In this document: piece by piece, positions 44,699 through 52,075 of the stretch
Layout of the letters: each line of letters opens with the position of its first letter
Numbering within the stretch: position 1 is the stretch's first letter
Made by a program: the position numbers and the translations under genes
Notes under the pieces: generated by a model
What the model was told of the DNA's origin: nothing
Seen by the model: the letters and a program-made list of their open reading frames with translations, nothing else
The model's database searches: none
DNA from: Roseiarcus sp963737365
GTDB taxonomy: Bacteria; Pseudomonadota; Alphaproteobacteria; Rhizobiales; Beijerinckiaceae
Assembly: GCA_963737365.1 (NCBI GenBank)
Contig: CAVTSD010000005.1
Coordinates: forward strand, 62,001-126,000
Reading direction: 5' to 3'
DNA length: 64,000 nucleotides

Positions 44699-45153
44699 GA
44701 CGCCGGCGCGGTCTCGCGAGCCGTCTCGCGCGCGGCGATCTGCGCCAACGCATCGGCCACGGCGTCGAAGGTCAACAAGGTGGAGGCGTGGCGGGCCTTA
44801 TAATCGCGCACCGGCTCGAGGACGGCGAATTCGGACCATTTGCCGTCCGGCGGCGGCCCGTTCGCCTTCAGCATTCGCGTCACGCGCTCGCGGAGCGCGT
44901 TCAGCTCCTCGGCGGTTGCGCCAATCACATGGCGCGCCATCAGCGACGAGGACGCCTGACCGAGCGCGCAGGCCTTTACGTCATGGGCGAAATCGACCAC
45001 CCGTCCATTCTCGACGCAAAGGTCGATCGTCACGGTCGAACCGCACAGCCGCGAATGCGCTTTCGCGCTGGCGTCCGCGTTCTTTAGTCGCCCGAGGCGG
45101 GGAATGTTGCCCGCAAGCTCGAGGATGCGCCGATTGTAGATATCGCTGATCAT
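44695..45153 (-). CDS. IscU/SufU-like iron-sulfur scaffold protein
   Basis: The 152-residue protein resembles the N-terminal IscU/NifU scaffold domain: ISDIYNRRILELAGNIPRLGRL at the start, AHSRLCGSTVTIDLCVENG (first Cys about 37) and DVKACALGQASSSLMARHV (second Cys about 62). The third cluster-ligand Cys is not where expected: the segment reads YKARHASTLLTFDAV, with His/Ala instead. This divergent type is common in Hyphomicrobiales and may not build clusters itself. It is coupled to yidD. Confidence 0.8.
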   Translation of the reverse strand: MISDIYNRRILELAGNIPRLGRLKNADASAKAHSRLCGSTVTIDLCVENGRVVDFAHDVKACALGQASSSLMARHVIGATAEELNALRERVTRMLKANGPPPDGKWSEFAVLEPVRDYKARHASTLLTFDAVADALAQIAARETARETAPAS

Positions 45154-45235
45154 CTCGCTCGATCCTCAACGGTCCCTATATAGGTCGCGAGAAAGCCGAA
45201 ATCGAGGGCTTAGAAAACCTAAGCAAAAGCAGCAC

Positions 45236-45685
45236 GTGACCGAGATGGGGATGAGCGAGAGCGTAAATTCCAACGAGAAGACCGGCGCGACAAGCAACCG
45301 GGAGGAAGGTCAGGCGTTCGAGCCGAAGTTCGGCGCCGACGGTCTGGCCACCTGCGTCGCCGTCGACGCTTCGCGGGGCGACGTGCTGATGGTCGCCCAC
45401 ATGAATGAGGCCGCCTTGCGGGAGACGCTCGCGACGGGGGTCGTCCACTATTGGTCGCGCTCGCGCAATGCCTTGTGGCGCAAGGGAGACACATCCGGAC
45501 AAACCCAGACGCTGGTCGAAATGCGGGTCGACTGCGACCAGGACGCGTTTCTCGCTTTCGTCACCGTGGGCGGCGACGGCGGGGCATGTCACACCGGCCG
45601 GCGATCCTGCTTCTACCGACGCGTCGAGCGAGACGGCGACACGTCTCGGCTGGCCTTCATCGAACCGGCCCACACGCACGAGTAA
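45236..45685 (+). CDS. hisI: Phosphoribosyl-AMP cyclohydrolase
   Basis: Third step of histidine synthesis, opening the adenine ring of PR-AMP. The 149-residue protein has HYWSRSRNALWRKGDTSGQ (about 80-98), the metal-binding DCDQDAFLAFV (about 108) and the zinc motif CHTGRRSCFYRR (about 122). A GTP cyclohydrolase gene (folE) that often sits between the IscU-like gene and hisI in related bacteria is absent here. A 31-residue N-terminal extension precedes the core; a later start at GMSESV is possible. Confidence 0.92.
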   Translation: MTEMGMSESVNSNEKTGATSNREEGQAFEPKFGADGLATCVAVDASRGDVLMVAHMNEAALRETLATGVVHYWSRSRNALWRKGDTSGQTQTLVEMRVDCDQDAFLAFVTVGGDGGACHTGRRSCFYRRVERDGDTSRLAFIEPAHTHE

Positions 45686-45794
45686 TGGCCACTCCGAACA
45701 AATTCACGTTAATTGTCTGGCGAGAACTGGAGCGCAAGCTTAGGTTTCGCTGGGGAAAGGGGAACGGTGAGGGGATTTCGGGGCGACATCAGCG

Positions 45795-46814
45795 ATGTTT
45801 AGAGCGGCTACCCGCAGACTAGATTCTGAACCTGCGCCAGGCGGCGGACGGCCCCGCCGGGCGAAAGTCGGCATCGTGTTGGGAGCGGGCGCCGCGCGCG
45901 GCTGGGCGCATATCGGCGCGCTGAGGGAACTCGACGCGCTCGGCCTAAAACTTGACGTCGTCGTCGGCTCCTCGATCGGCACCCTGGTCGGCGGCTGCTA
46001 TGCCGCCGGCCGGCTCGACATGCTCGAAACCTTCGCCCGGTCCCTCACCCGCCGCCGGGTGCTTGGGCTTCTGGATTTCTCCTTCACCGGCAGCGGGCTC
46101 ATCGGCGGCCAGCGGCTTCGGACGAGGCTCGAGGCTGGGCTTGGCGAACTCCGGATCGAGGATTTGCCGGTCCAATTCGCCGCTGTCGCGACCGAAATCG
46201 GCGGCGGGCACGAGATCTGGCTCCGGCGCGGCCTCCTCGTTGACGCGATCCGCGCGTCTTATGCGTTGCCGGGGGTCCTCGAACCGGTGAAAGTCGATGG
46301 ACGCTGGCTGTTCGACGGCGCGATCGTGAACCCGGTTCCAGTCAGCGTCGCGCGCGCGCTCGGCGCCGAGCGCGTCATCGCGCTCAACATTTCCAGCGAC
46401 AGCGTTGGCCGCGGCGCCGTCATCCAGGACCCTTTCGGCCGGCCTGATCCGACGCCCTCGGACGAGGAGCCGGCTCACGACAATGGCGGCATGATCTCCC
46501 GGTGGTGGCGCGGTTCAAACGGAGCCAAGGTCAACGGGGAGCCCCCCGCGCCGGGCCTGATGACCTCGATGGTCAACGCCTTCGATATCCTTCAGGACCG
46601 CATTATGCGCTCAAGACTCGCAGGCGATCCGCCCGACACCCTGGTGCAGGTCAAGGTCGGCAACGTCGGCATGTTCGAGTTCCACCGCGCCGACGAACTG
46701 ATCGCGCTCGGCCGCGAGGCCATCCGCAAGGCGGCCCCCGAAATTCGGGAGCACGTCGAAGTCAGCCGGACGGACGCCGCCGGAGCGATCGCCGAGGCGT
46801 GGCCGCCGAACTAA
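45795..46814 (+). CDS. RssA-like patatin-family phospholipase
   Basis: The 339-residue patatin-family protein has oxyanion loop GIVLGAGAARGWAHIGALRE (about 26-45), nucleophile elbow VVGSSIGTLVGG (Ser about 60) and the catalytic Asp in FDGAIVNPVPVSVA (about 172). This is the long bacterial NTE/RssA type, found next to hisI and CBS genes in Hyphomicrobiales. It differs from the AT-rich patatin at 39.5 kb, with normal local composition. The C-terminal part from 210 is a polar insert followed by helices (LIALGREAIRKAAP). Confidence 0.85.
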   Translation: MFRAATRRLDSEPAPGGGRPRRAKVGIVLGAGAARGWAHIGALRELDALGLKLDVVVGSSIGTLVGGCYAAGRLDMLETFARSLTRRRVLGLLDFSFTGSGLIGGQRLRTRLEAGLGELRIEDLPVQFAAVATEIGGGHEIWLRRGLLVDAIRASYALPGVLEPVKVDGRWLFDGAIVNPVPVSVARALGAERVIALNISSDSVGRGAVIQDPFGRPDPTPSDEEPAHDNGGMISRWWRGSNGAKVNGEPPAPGLMTSMVNAFDILQDRIMRSRLAGDPPDTLVQVKVGNVGMFEFHRADELIALGREAIRKAAPEIREHVEVSRTDAAGAIAEAWPPN

Positions 46815-47242
46815 GCCGTTGTGATGTATTCGCGGAGAGCCTGACGCTCGCTGTCGAGCGCATTGACTTGGCGCTTGACGACGTCGCCAATCGAGATGAT
46901 GCCGATCAGGCGCCCATCCGCCACGACCGGAACATGGCGGAACCGCCCAGCCGTCATCATTTCCATGACGTGGTCGATGGGATCGTCGCGCGTCGCGGTG
47001 ACGACCTTCGGCGTCATGTGACGCGACACCGGATCATCGAGCGCGGAGGCGCCATGTTTGGCGAGCACGCGGACGACGTCGCGTTCCGAAAGGATGCCAA
47101 GAACGCTCTGCGAAGCGTCCGACACGACCACGGCGCCCACGCCTTTATCGGCCAGGAGCTCGATCACTTCCTTCAGGGTGCGATGCGGCTGAGTGGTGAA
47201 AACGTCGCGCCCCTTTTCTGCGAGTATGCGGGCAACTGTCAT
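46811..47242 (-). CDS. CBS-domain pair protein
   Basis: The 143-residue protein is made of two CBS domains: VFTTQPHRTLKEVIELLADKGVGAVVV (about 15-40) with GILSERDVVRVLA, then MTPKVVTATRDDPIDHVMEMM with RHVPVVADGRLIGIISIGDVV. Such pairs bind adenine nucleotides and modulate other proteins. The ATG at 47242 follows AGGGGAGAG, which decides it over longer readings. It ends head-on with the RssA-like gene, overlapping by four bases. Confidence 0.87.
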   Translation of the reverse strand: MTVARILAEKGRDVFTTQPHRTLKEVIELLADKGVGAVVVSDASQSVLGILSERDVVRVLAKHGASALDDPVSRHMTPKVVTATRDDPIDHVMEMMTAGRFRHVPVVADGRLIGIISIGDVVKRQVNALDSERQALREYITTA

Positions 47243-47343
47243 CGTTCTCTCCCCTTTTTCAGGCGGTCTTGAGTTCGCGCCGCCAGAAAACCGAAGATGC
47301 GCCCAGAAGATGGCGTGATCAAGTTCATTTTTGGCTAGGCAAA

Positions 47344-48105
47344 TTACCGCAGCCCGCCGTCCACCTGATAGCATTGCTTAGTAATCATCGCGCTGTCGTC
47401 AGAAGACAGGAACAGCGCCATGCGCGCGACATCTTCGGCGAGCAAGGTTCGGTTGATGCATTGACGCGCGCGGAAGTCGGCGATGTGTTCCTCGCTCATC
47501 CAAAGGCGGCGCTGGCGCTCGGTGATTACGGCGCCGGGCGCGATGGCGTTGACGCGGATGTTGTCGGGGCCGAACTCGCGCGCAAGGCTGTTCGTGAGAC
47601 CGATGACCGCCGCCTTGGCGGTCGCGTAGACCGACAATCGGGGCACGCCGAGCATCCAGGCGGTCGATGAGAAATTGACGATCGCGCCGCCGCCGAGCTC
47701 GCGCATGGAGCGGCGGGCGATCTGGGCGGCGAAGAACTGATGCTTGAGATTGAGCGCCATCGTGCGGTCCCAGTCCTCCTCGCTTACCTCGTCCGCCGCC
47801 TGGCGCTGGTCGTTGGCGGCGTTGTTGATGAGCACGGCGATCGGCCCCATGCGTTGCTTGACCTCCTCCATCGCCGTTTCGAGCGCGGCGATGTCGGTGA
47901 GATCGCACTGGAGAAAGAGCGGCGGGGGATGGGAGGCGCCGATCTTGCCGACAAGCTCCTTGGAGGCTTCGACGGCGATATCGACGAAGGCGACATTGGC
48001 CTTCTGCTCGGCGAAAGCTTCGACCATCGCCGCGCCGATGCCCGACCCGCCGCCGGTGATGAAGACGACCTTGTCGATCAGCGAGGGATAGCGAGCCAGG
48101 GACAT
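47344..48105 (-). CDS. Short-chain dehydrogenase/reductase
   Basis: The 253-residue SDR has the cofactor motif ITGGGSGIGAAMVEAFA (about 15), DLTDIAALETAM, NNAANDQRQ (about 90), active-site Ser in FSSTAWM, YATAKAA (Tyr and Lys, about 158) and the C-terminal CYQVDGGLR. Acidic residues after the second strand (FVDIAVEA) point to NAD preference. The substrate is unknown; it is not in an evident operon. Confidence 0.9.
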   Translation of the reverse strand: MSLARYPSLIDKVVFITGGGSGIGAAMVEAFAEQKANVAFVDIAVEASKELVGKIGASHPPPLFLQCDLTDIAALETAMEEVKQRMGPIAVLINNAANDQRQAADEVSEEDWDRTMALNLKHQFFAAQIARRSMRELGGGAIVNFSSTAWMLGVPRLSVYATAKAAVIGLTNSLAREFGPDNIRVNAIAPGAVITERQRRLWMSEEHIADFRARQCINRTLLAEDVARMALFLSSDDSAMITKQCYQVDGGLR

Positions 48106-48250
48106 CGTTAAGCCTTGTCGTTCAGCTAGGAGGGCGCGCCAGATTAGGGCGCCCGTGGCTGCAACGGAACCGCCTTCGCGGCCTGCTTAGCGGCCTGGCG
48201 AACAACCTGAAGGCGAACTGGCCGTGCGGGGGCTTTTCAATAACCGCGCC

Positions 48251-48308
48251 TAAACGCCAGTAAACGCGCTTAAGCGCTAGTAAAAATGCTGACGTTTACT
48301 AGCGTTTA
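48251..48308. repeat. Inverted repeat of TAAACGC/AGTAAAC units
   Basis: TAAACGCCAGTAAAC (48251-48265) faces GTTTACTAGCGTTTA (48294-48308), a 15-base inverted repeat with one mismatch. Between them lie further related units (cttaagcgctagtaaa), with TTAAGCGC as a near-palindrome. Such iterated sites can bind a protein in several registers. It is not followed by a T run. Confidence 0.6.
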
Positions 48309-48324
48309 TTTTTCCGAATCGGGG

Positions 48325-48340
48325 CTTTTCAATGGGTTAC
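48325..48340 (+). repeat. 16-base sequence shared with 32815-32830
   Basis: CTTTTCAATGGGTTAC is identical to 32815-32830. An A-run lies about 16 bases downstream. A partial copy lies about 95 bases earlier. Confidence 0.7.
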
Positions 48341-48548
48341 GGCCGATTGGAATAAAAAAAATCTTCTTTGCCTTGATCCGGTTGTATTCCACTCTCCAAA
48401 ACCGGGCGAGCATTAGCCCTTGTGACGCGCGGGCGAAAATCCTGTGATCTCCGGCAATCAGGAAAGATTACCACACAGTGCGGCTTTTCGCAAAACAAAA
48501 ATTGGGGCTCTAGAGGGTGCTTGTCGGCGGAGCTAGGATTCTATTTTC

Positions 48549-48682
48549 CGTCATGGCCGGGCTCGACCCGGCCATCCACGAGAACACGCCCGGCTAGTCG
48601 TCGGCCGCTAAACTGACGGAGTCCGACGGACGAGAGATTTGTGGCGGCGCCGCGTGGATGGCCGGCATGAGGCCGGCGAGGA
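48549..48682. repeat. Dispersed intergenic repeat (GTCATGGCCGG type)
   Basis: It opens GTCATGGCCGGGCTCGACC and closes with the inverse half CGTGGATGGCCGGC..GGCCGGCGAGGAC, so the ends can pair. In translation it gives the SWPGSTRPST-type nonsense peptide well known from palindromic repeats of Hyphomicrobiales. The copy lies in a gene-free region. Confidence 0.7.
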
Positions 48683-48826
48683 CAGCTTTCCCGAACTCGA
48701 CCAGGATCCGCAGCGAACGCCATAAGAGCCTAAACCGGCCAGATTCGCTAGGCTCCCGCGGCTCTCCGGAGCGCAGGCTACCTCGTCACACAGGGAACAT
48801 ACAGTCGTCTTTCAGGAGCCCTTGCC

Positions 48827-49744
48827 TCAACGCGGCAGTTCGTTTTCGATCCGCCTGACGTTGTCCATGAACGCCTTGGCGGCGGGCGAATGCGTCCGGC
48901 CCCGCTTGGAGATGAAACCGTAGTTGAGGGTCAGCCACGGCAATTCGATCGGCAGCAGCACGCACTCGCCGTCGTGAATCTCACGTTTGAGCTGGAACGG
49001 CAGCGCGGCTCCGATCCCCTGTCCAGCGAGAACGATGTCTTTGGCCGCGGTGAAGTTTCCGATCAGAATTCTCGGCAAGAAACGCTTCTTGGCTTCATCA
49101 AATACGCCGAAGGGCCGATCTCCCTCAGGGAGAAACGGCCGCATTCGATCGGTGATTGTCGGTCCCACCCATGGAAAGGCGCATAAATCCTCAAGAGTCA
49201 CATTGTTGCGCTCAGCCAACGGGTGCCCGGCGCCGCAGAACACACTCAGCCGGGAGCTTCGGACAGCCTCTGTTTCCAGTTCAGGGTTTTGGGCCGCCTC
49301 GGTCAGGTCGGCGAAGCCGAGGTCGACGCGCTCGTTCAGAACCTGATTGACGATCTTCGTCCAGTTGAAGAGCTTGAGCTCGACAAACAGCCGGGGATGC
49401 TGCGCGGACAGGATGCCGATGGCCCGCTGTCCCGAAATTTCAGCGGGATACGGGCCCGCCGAGACGCTGAACTCGCCGATTTCGAGCCCTTTCGCCAAAT
49501 CGATCTCGCGGGTGAAATCGGCGAAGCCTTTGATCACCCCCTCGCCGTGACCCAGCATAAGCTCGCCAAACACCGTCGGCGTCACCCCCTGTCGGTCGAA
49601 CAGCGGGACGCCGAGAACCTCTTCCAGATGCTTCAGGCTGCGGGTCAACGCCGGCTGCGAGACCCCGAGCGCCGCCGCTGCGCGGCCGAAGTGCCGGTAG
49701 GTCGCGAGGGCCTTGACCAATTCGAATTGACGGACCGAGAGCAT
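48827..49744 (-). CDS. LysR-family transcriptional regulator
   Basis: The 305-residue regulator has the N-terminal helix-turn-helix QFELVKALATYRHFGRAAAA and LGVSQPALTRSLKHLEEVLG (about 5-48), then PLFDRQGVTPTVFGELML. The effector domain (about 90-300) has the type II periplasmic-binding fold. It is divergent from the broken arylsulfatase gene, with a palindromic operator between them, so the sulfatase was probably its target. The effector is unknown. Confidence 0.92.
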   Translation of the reverse strand: MLSVRQFELVKALATYRHFGRAAAALGVSQPALTRSLKHLEEVLGVPLFDRQGVTPTVFGELMLGHGEGVIKGFADFTREIDLAKGLEIGEFSVSAGPYPAEISGQRAIGILSAQHPRLFVELKLFNWTKIVNQVLNERVDLGFADLTEAAQNPELETEAVRSSRLSVFCGAGHPLAERNNVTLEDLCAFPWVGPTITDRMRPFLPEGDRPFGVFDEAKKRFLPRILIGNFTAAKDIVLAGQGIGAALPFQLKREIHDGECVLLPIELPWLTLNYGFISKRGRTHSPAAKAFMDNVRRIENELPR

Positions 49745-49764
49745 GATGCCTTTGCGTTATCGTG

Positions 49765-49806
49765 CAATACCAAAAATGGTATTGGACACTGTTAACCCCA
49801 TACCAT
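49765..49806. promoter_or_regulatory. LysR-type operator
   Basis: CAATACCA (49765-49772), spacer AAAA, TGGTATTG (49777-49784) is a perfect eight-base inverted repeat. A third half-site ATACCAT starts at 49800. The arrangement, between the divergent LysR and sulfatase starts (49744 and 49866), is that of a LysR recognition site plus an activation half-site. Confidence 0.7.
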
Positions 49807-49865
49807 AACAGCGCGATCGAAAAACGCATCCTGCAAATGTTGCTGGCGAATCGGAGGGGGTTCGG

Positions 49866-50158
49866 ATGGGCTGGAAAACGACGGCGTTGCTGACGCTCGG
49901 GTTGAGCGCTTTGCCCTCGAGCCTGCCGGCGCAGGCTCAACGGCCGAAAAGCCGAACATTCTCGTGATCATGGGCGACGACGTCGCCTACTGGAACATCA
50001 GCGCGTACAATCGCGGCATGATGGGCTATCACACGCCCAACATCGACCGCGTCGCCAAGGACGGCGGGATTTTCACCGATTACTACGCCCAGCAATCCTG
50101 CACGGCGGGACGCGCGGCCTTCATCACCGGGCCGGCCGCGAGCAGGTTTAGGACATAA
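49866..50158 (+). pseudogene. Arylsulfatase N-terminal remnant
   Basis: A signal peptide (MGWKTTALLTLGLSALPSSLPAQA) is followed, after a one-base loss near 49941, by AEKPNILVIMGDDVAYWNIS and HTPNIDRVAKDGGIFTDYYA in the next frame. It ends SCTAGRAAFITG-PAASRFRT and a stop. CTAGR is the formylglycine site of the sulfatase family, so the catalytic Cys is kept, but only about 97 of an expected 500 or more codons remain. The ribosome site GGAGGGG is intact. A deletion reaching to the following MscS gene is the simplest account. Confidence 0.8.
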
Positions 50159-50178
50159 ACGGAATTAGGAGGCGCGCT

Positions 50179-51849
50179 ATGTTCATTGGGGAAAAAAGGC
50201 TTATTCAATTTATCGCCGTCGCCGGGGTTTCCTTTGCGCTCTGCGTCGGGGCGCCGTCCGCGTCGCGCGCAGACGATGAGGCAGCGCCCGCCGCTGCCGC
50301 TGCGGACACGAAAGCCGCCGCCAAGGACGCCGAGCCCGTCACAACCAAAGACCCTCAGATCTCACTCGACGATCTCGAGCTTCTGCTCGAGCCGATGACC
50401 AAGGAGGAGACGGAGACCGAAGCCAAGGGCTGGTATTCGCTGCTCCGGGCGAAGGAGCGCGAGATCACCGTGGCGGAACTCGATGTTCGCCGCAAGAATC
50501 GCGAAATCGCGCAGCTGGAGAAACAGAAGACCGCCGCGGCCGATCTCGCGAAAGCAACGGAAGAAGTCAAAGCCGCCACATCCGACAAGGACAAGGAGGC
50601 GGCCGCTCAGCACCTCGCGGAAGCGCAGAAGACCCTGGCCGAGACCGTCAAGACCGCGAGCAAGGAAACCGCCAAGGAGGATAAGAAGGCCGAGGCGACC
50701 ACCGCCGCTATGGCCAAACAAGCCGACGCTGCCCCTCCGCCGGCGGCCACCGTCGATTCCAGCGCCCCCGCCTCGGGCGTGAAGGTCATCCAGGCGGCGA
50801 GCGACAAGGACGTCTTGCAGAAGGCGGCGGAAGCTGCGGCGAAGAAGTCCGACGCCACCGGCGACACCGCAAAGGTTGAGAAGGTGGTCGCGGCGACCGA
50901 GAAGGAAGCCGCGGCCGCGGACCAGATCAAGAGCCTGGCTGAATCCACCCCGGCCGCCGCCGGATCGGCGGTGGTGGCGGCGGGCGCAGGCTCGTCCGGA
51001 GCGGCGAGCGCCGCGGTCGCCGATACGTCGAAAAAGGCCGAGAAGCTGGCCGAAAAGGCCGACGAAGCGACAGCCGCCAAGACCGACGTCAAGGTTCAGC
51101 TCGTCGATTACAGCACGCAATTGATGAGCGAGCGAACCGCGCTGACCGACCGCCTGAAACTCGTCCTCGACAAGCTCGAAGCCAAGGGCGGCGACGGAAA
51201 GTCCTATCGGATGTACATCGCCTCGATCGGCGGCATCAAGATCGACGTCACCGATCGGACCGCCACCTTGGCCAGAATTACAGGCTGGCTGTACTCCGAG
51301 GAGGGCGGACTGAGGCTCGCGCGCGATGTGGGGATCTTCCTCGCCTACCTCATCGGCTCAATGATCATCGCCAAGCTGGTGCGCATGATCCTGGGCCGGG
51401 TCATGAGCGGCACCCACGTGACCTCGCATCTCTTGCGCGACTTCATCATTGCGTCCTCCGGGCGCGTCATCGTGGCGATCGGCTTCCTGCTCGCCTTGTC
51501 GGCGCTCGAAGTGAACCTCGCGCCGTTGCTCGCGGTGATCGGCGCCGCGGGCTTCGTCGTCGCCTTCGCGTTGCAGGGCACGCTCAGCAATTTCGCCAGC
51601 GGGCTTCTGATCATGGTGTTCAAGCCGTTCGACGTCGGCGACGAAGTCGAAGTTGGCGGCGGCATCAAGGGCAAGGTGACGCACGTGAACATCTTCAGCA
51701 CTTACATCCGCACGGATGATGGGTTGGTGAAGATCGTGCCTAACGACAACATCTGGAAGAATGTCATCGTCAACCAAACGACCGGTGTCGTGAAGGCTCC
51801 GCCGACAGGTGAGGCGCCGCCGCCCGAGGAGAAGGCCGAAGCGGCCTGA
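50179..51849 (+). CDS. MscS-family mechanosensitive channel with Ala-rich periplasmic domain
   Basis: The 556-residue protein has a signal peptide (ending ASRADD, about residue 35) and a long Ala/Lys/Glu-rich, partly coiled-coil stretch to about residue 320. Three to four membrane spans follow: LARDVGIFLAYLIGSMIIAKLV (cited in part), SSGRVIVAIGFLLALSAL, then the pore helix GAAGFVVAFALQGTLSNFASG (about 450) and FDVGDEVEVGG. The MscS beta domain ends at VPNDNIWKNVIVNQT, and the usual C-terminal alpha/beta cytoplasmic vestibule is missing. The Pro/Glu tail may be a replacement. It begins 20 bases after the sulfatase remnant. Confidence 0.85.
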   Translation: MFIGEKRLIQFIAVAGVSFALCVGAPSASRADDEAAPAAAAADTKAAAKDAEPVTTKDPQISLDDLELLLEPMTKEETETEAKGWYSLLRAKEREITVAELDVRRKNREIAQLEKQKTAAADLAKATEEVKAATSDKDKEAAAQHLAEAQKTLAETVKTASKETAKEDKKAEATTAAMAKQADAAPPPAATVDSSAPASGVKVIQAASDKDVLQKAAEAAAKKSDATGDTAKVEKVVAATEKEAAAADQIKSLAESTPAAAGSAVVAAGAGSSGAASAAVADTSKKAEKLAEKADEATAAKTDVKVQLVDYSTQLMSERTALTDRLKLVLDKLEAKGGDGKSYRMYIASIGGIKIDVTDRTATLARITGWLYSEEGGLRLARDVGIFLAYLIGSMIIAKLVRMILGRVMSGTHVTSHLLRDFIIASSGRVIVAIGFLLALSALEVNLAPLLAVIGAAGFVVAFALQGTLSNFASGLLIMVFKPFDVGDEVEVGGGIKGKVTHVNIFSTYIRTDDGLVKIVPNDNIWKNVIVNQTTGVVKAPPTGEAPPPEEKAEAA

Positions 51850-52075
51850 GGCGGCGGTCCCGGGCAATACGTTGTCGGCCAGAGCTGGGGCTTGCCGACG
51901 ACGACGACCGTGGCCTGAGAATTCATTCAGGTCGTGGCCGAACGGGGCGGAAACGCGCAAGGGCCCCTCGCGCGGTTCCGCCCCATATGATTCCGGAACT
52001 CTCTCGCTGCGGCGGAGGAAAGGGGCGCGCTGCCGGATCTCGCGCCTTCGGACGCGCGCGCAAGACGGCATTGCT

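Larger units (their letters stand above)
48106..48826. other. 720-base gene-free region with several repeats
   Basis: No credible gene is seen between the SDR and LysR genes. Contents, listed separately, are a long inverted repeat built from TAAACGC/AGTAAAC units, the 16-base sequence shared with 32.8 kb, and a dispersed CATGGCCGG-type repeat. The remainder (48400-48540, 48690-48826) shows nothing distinctive. Confidence 0.6.
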
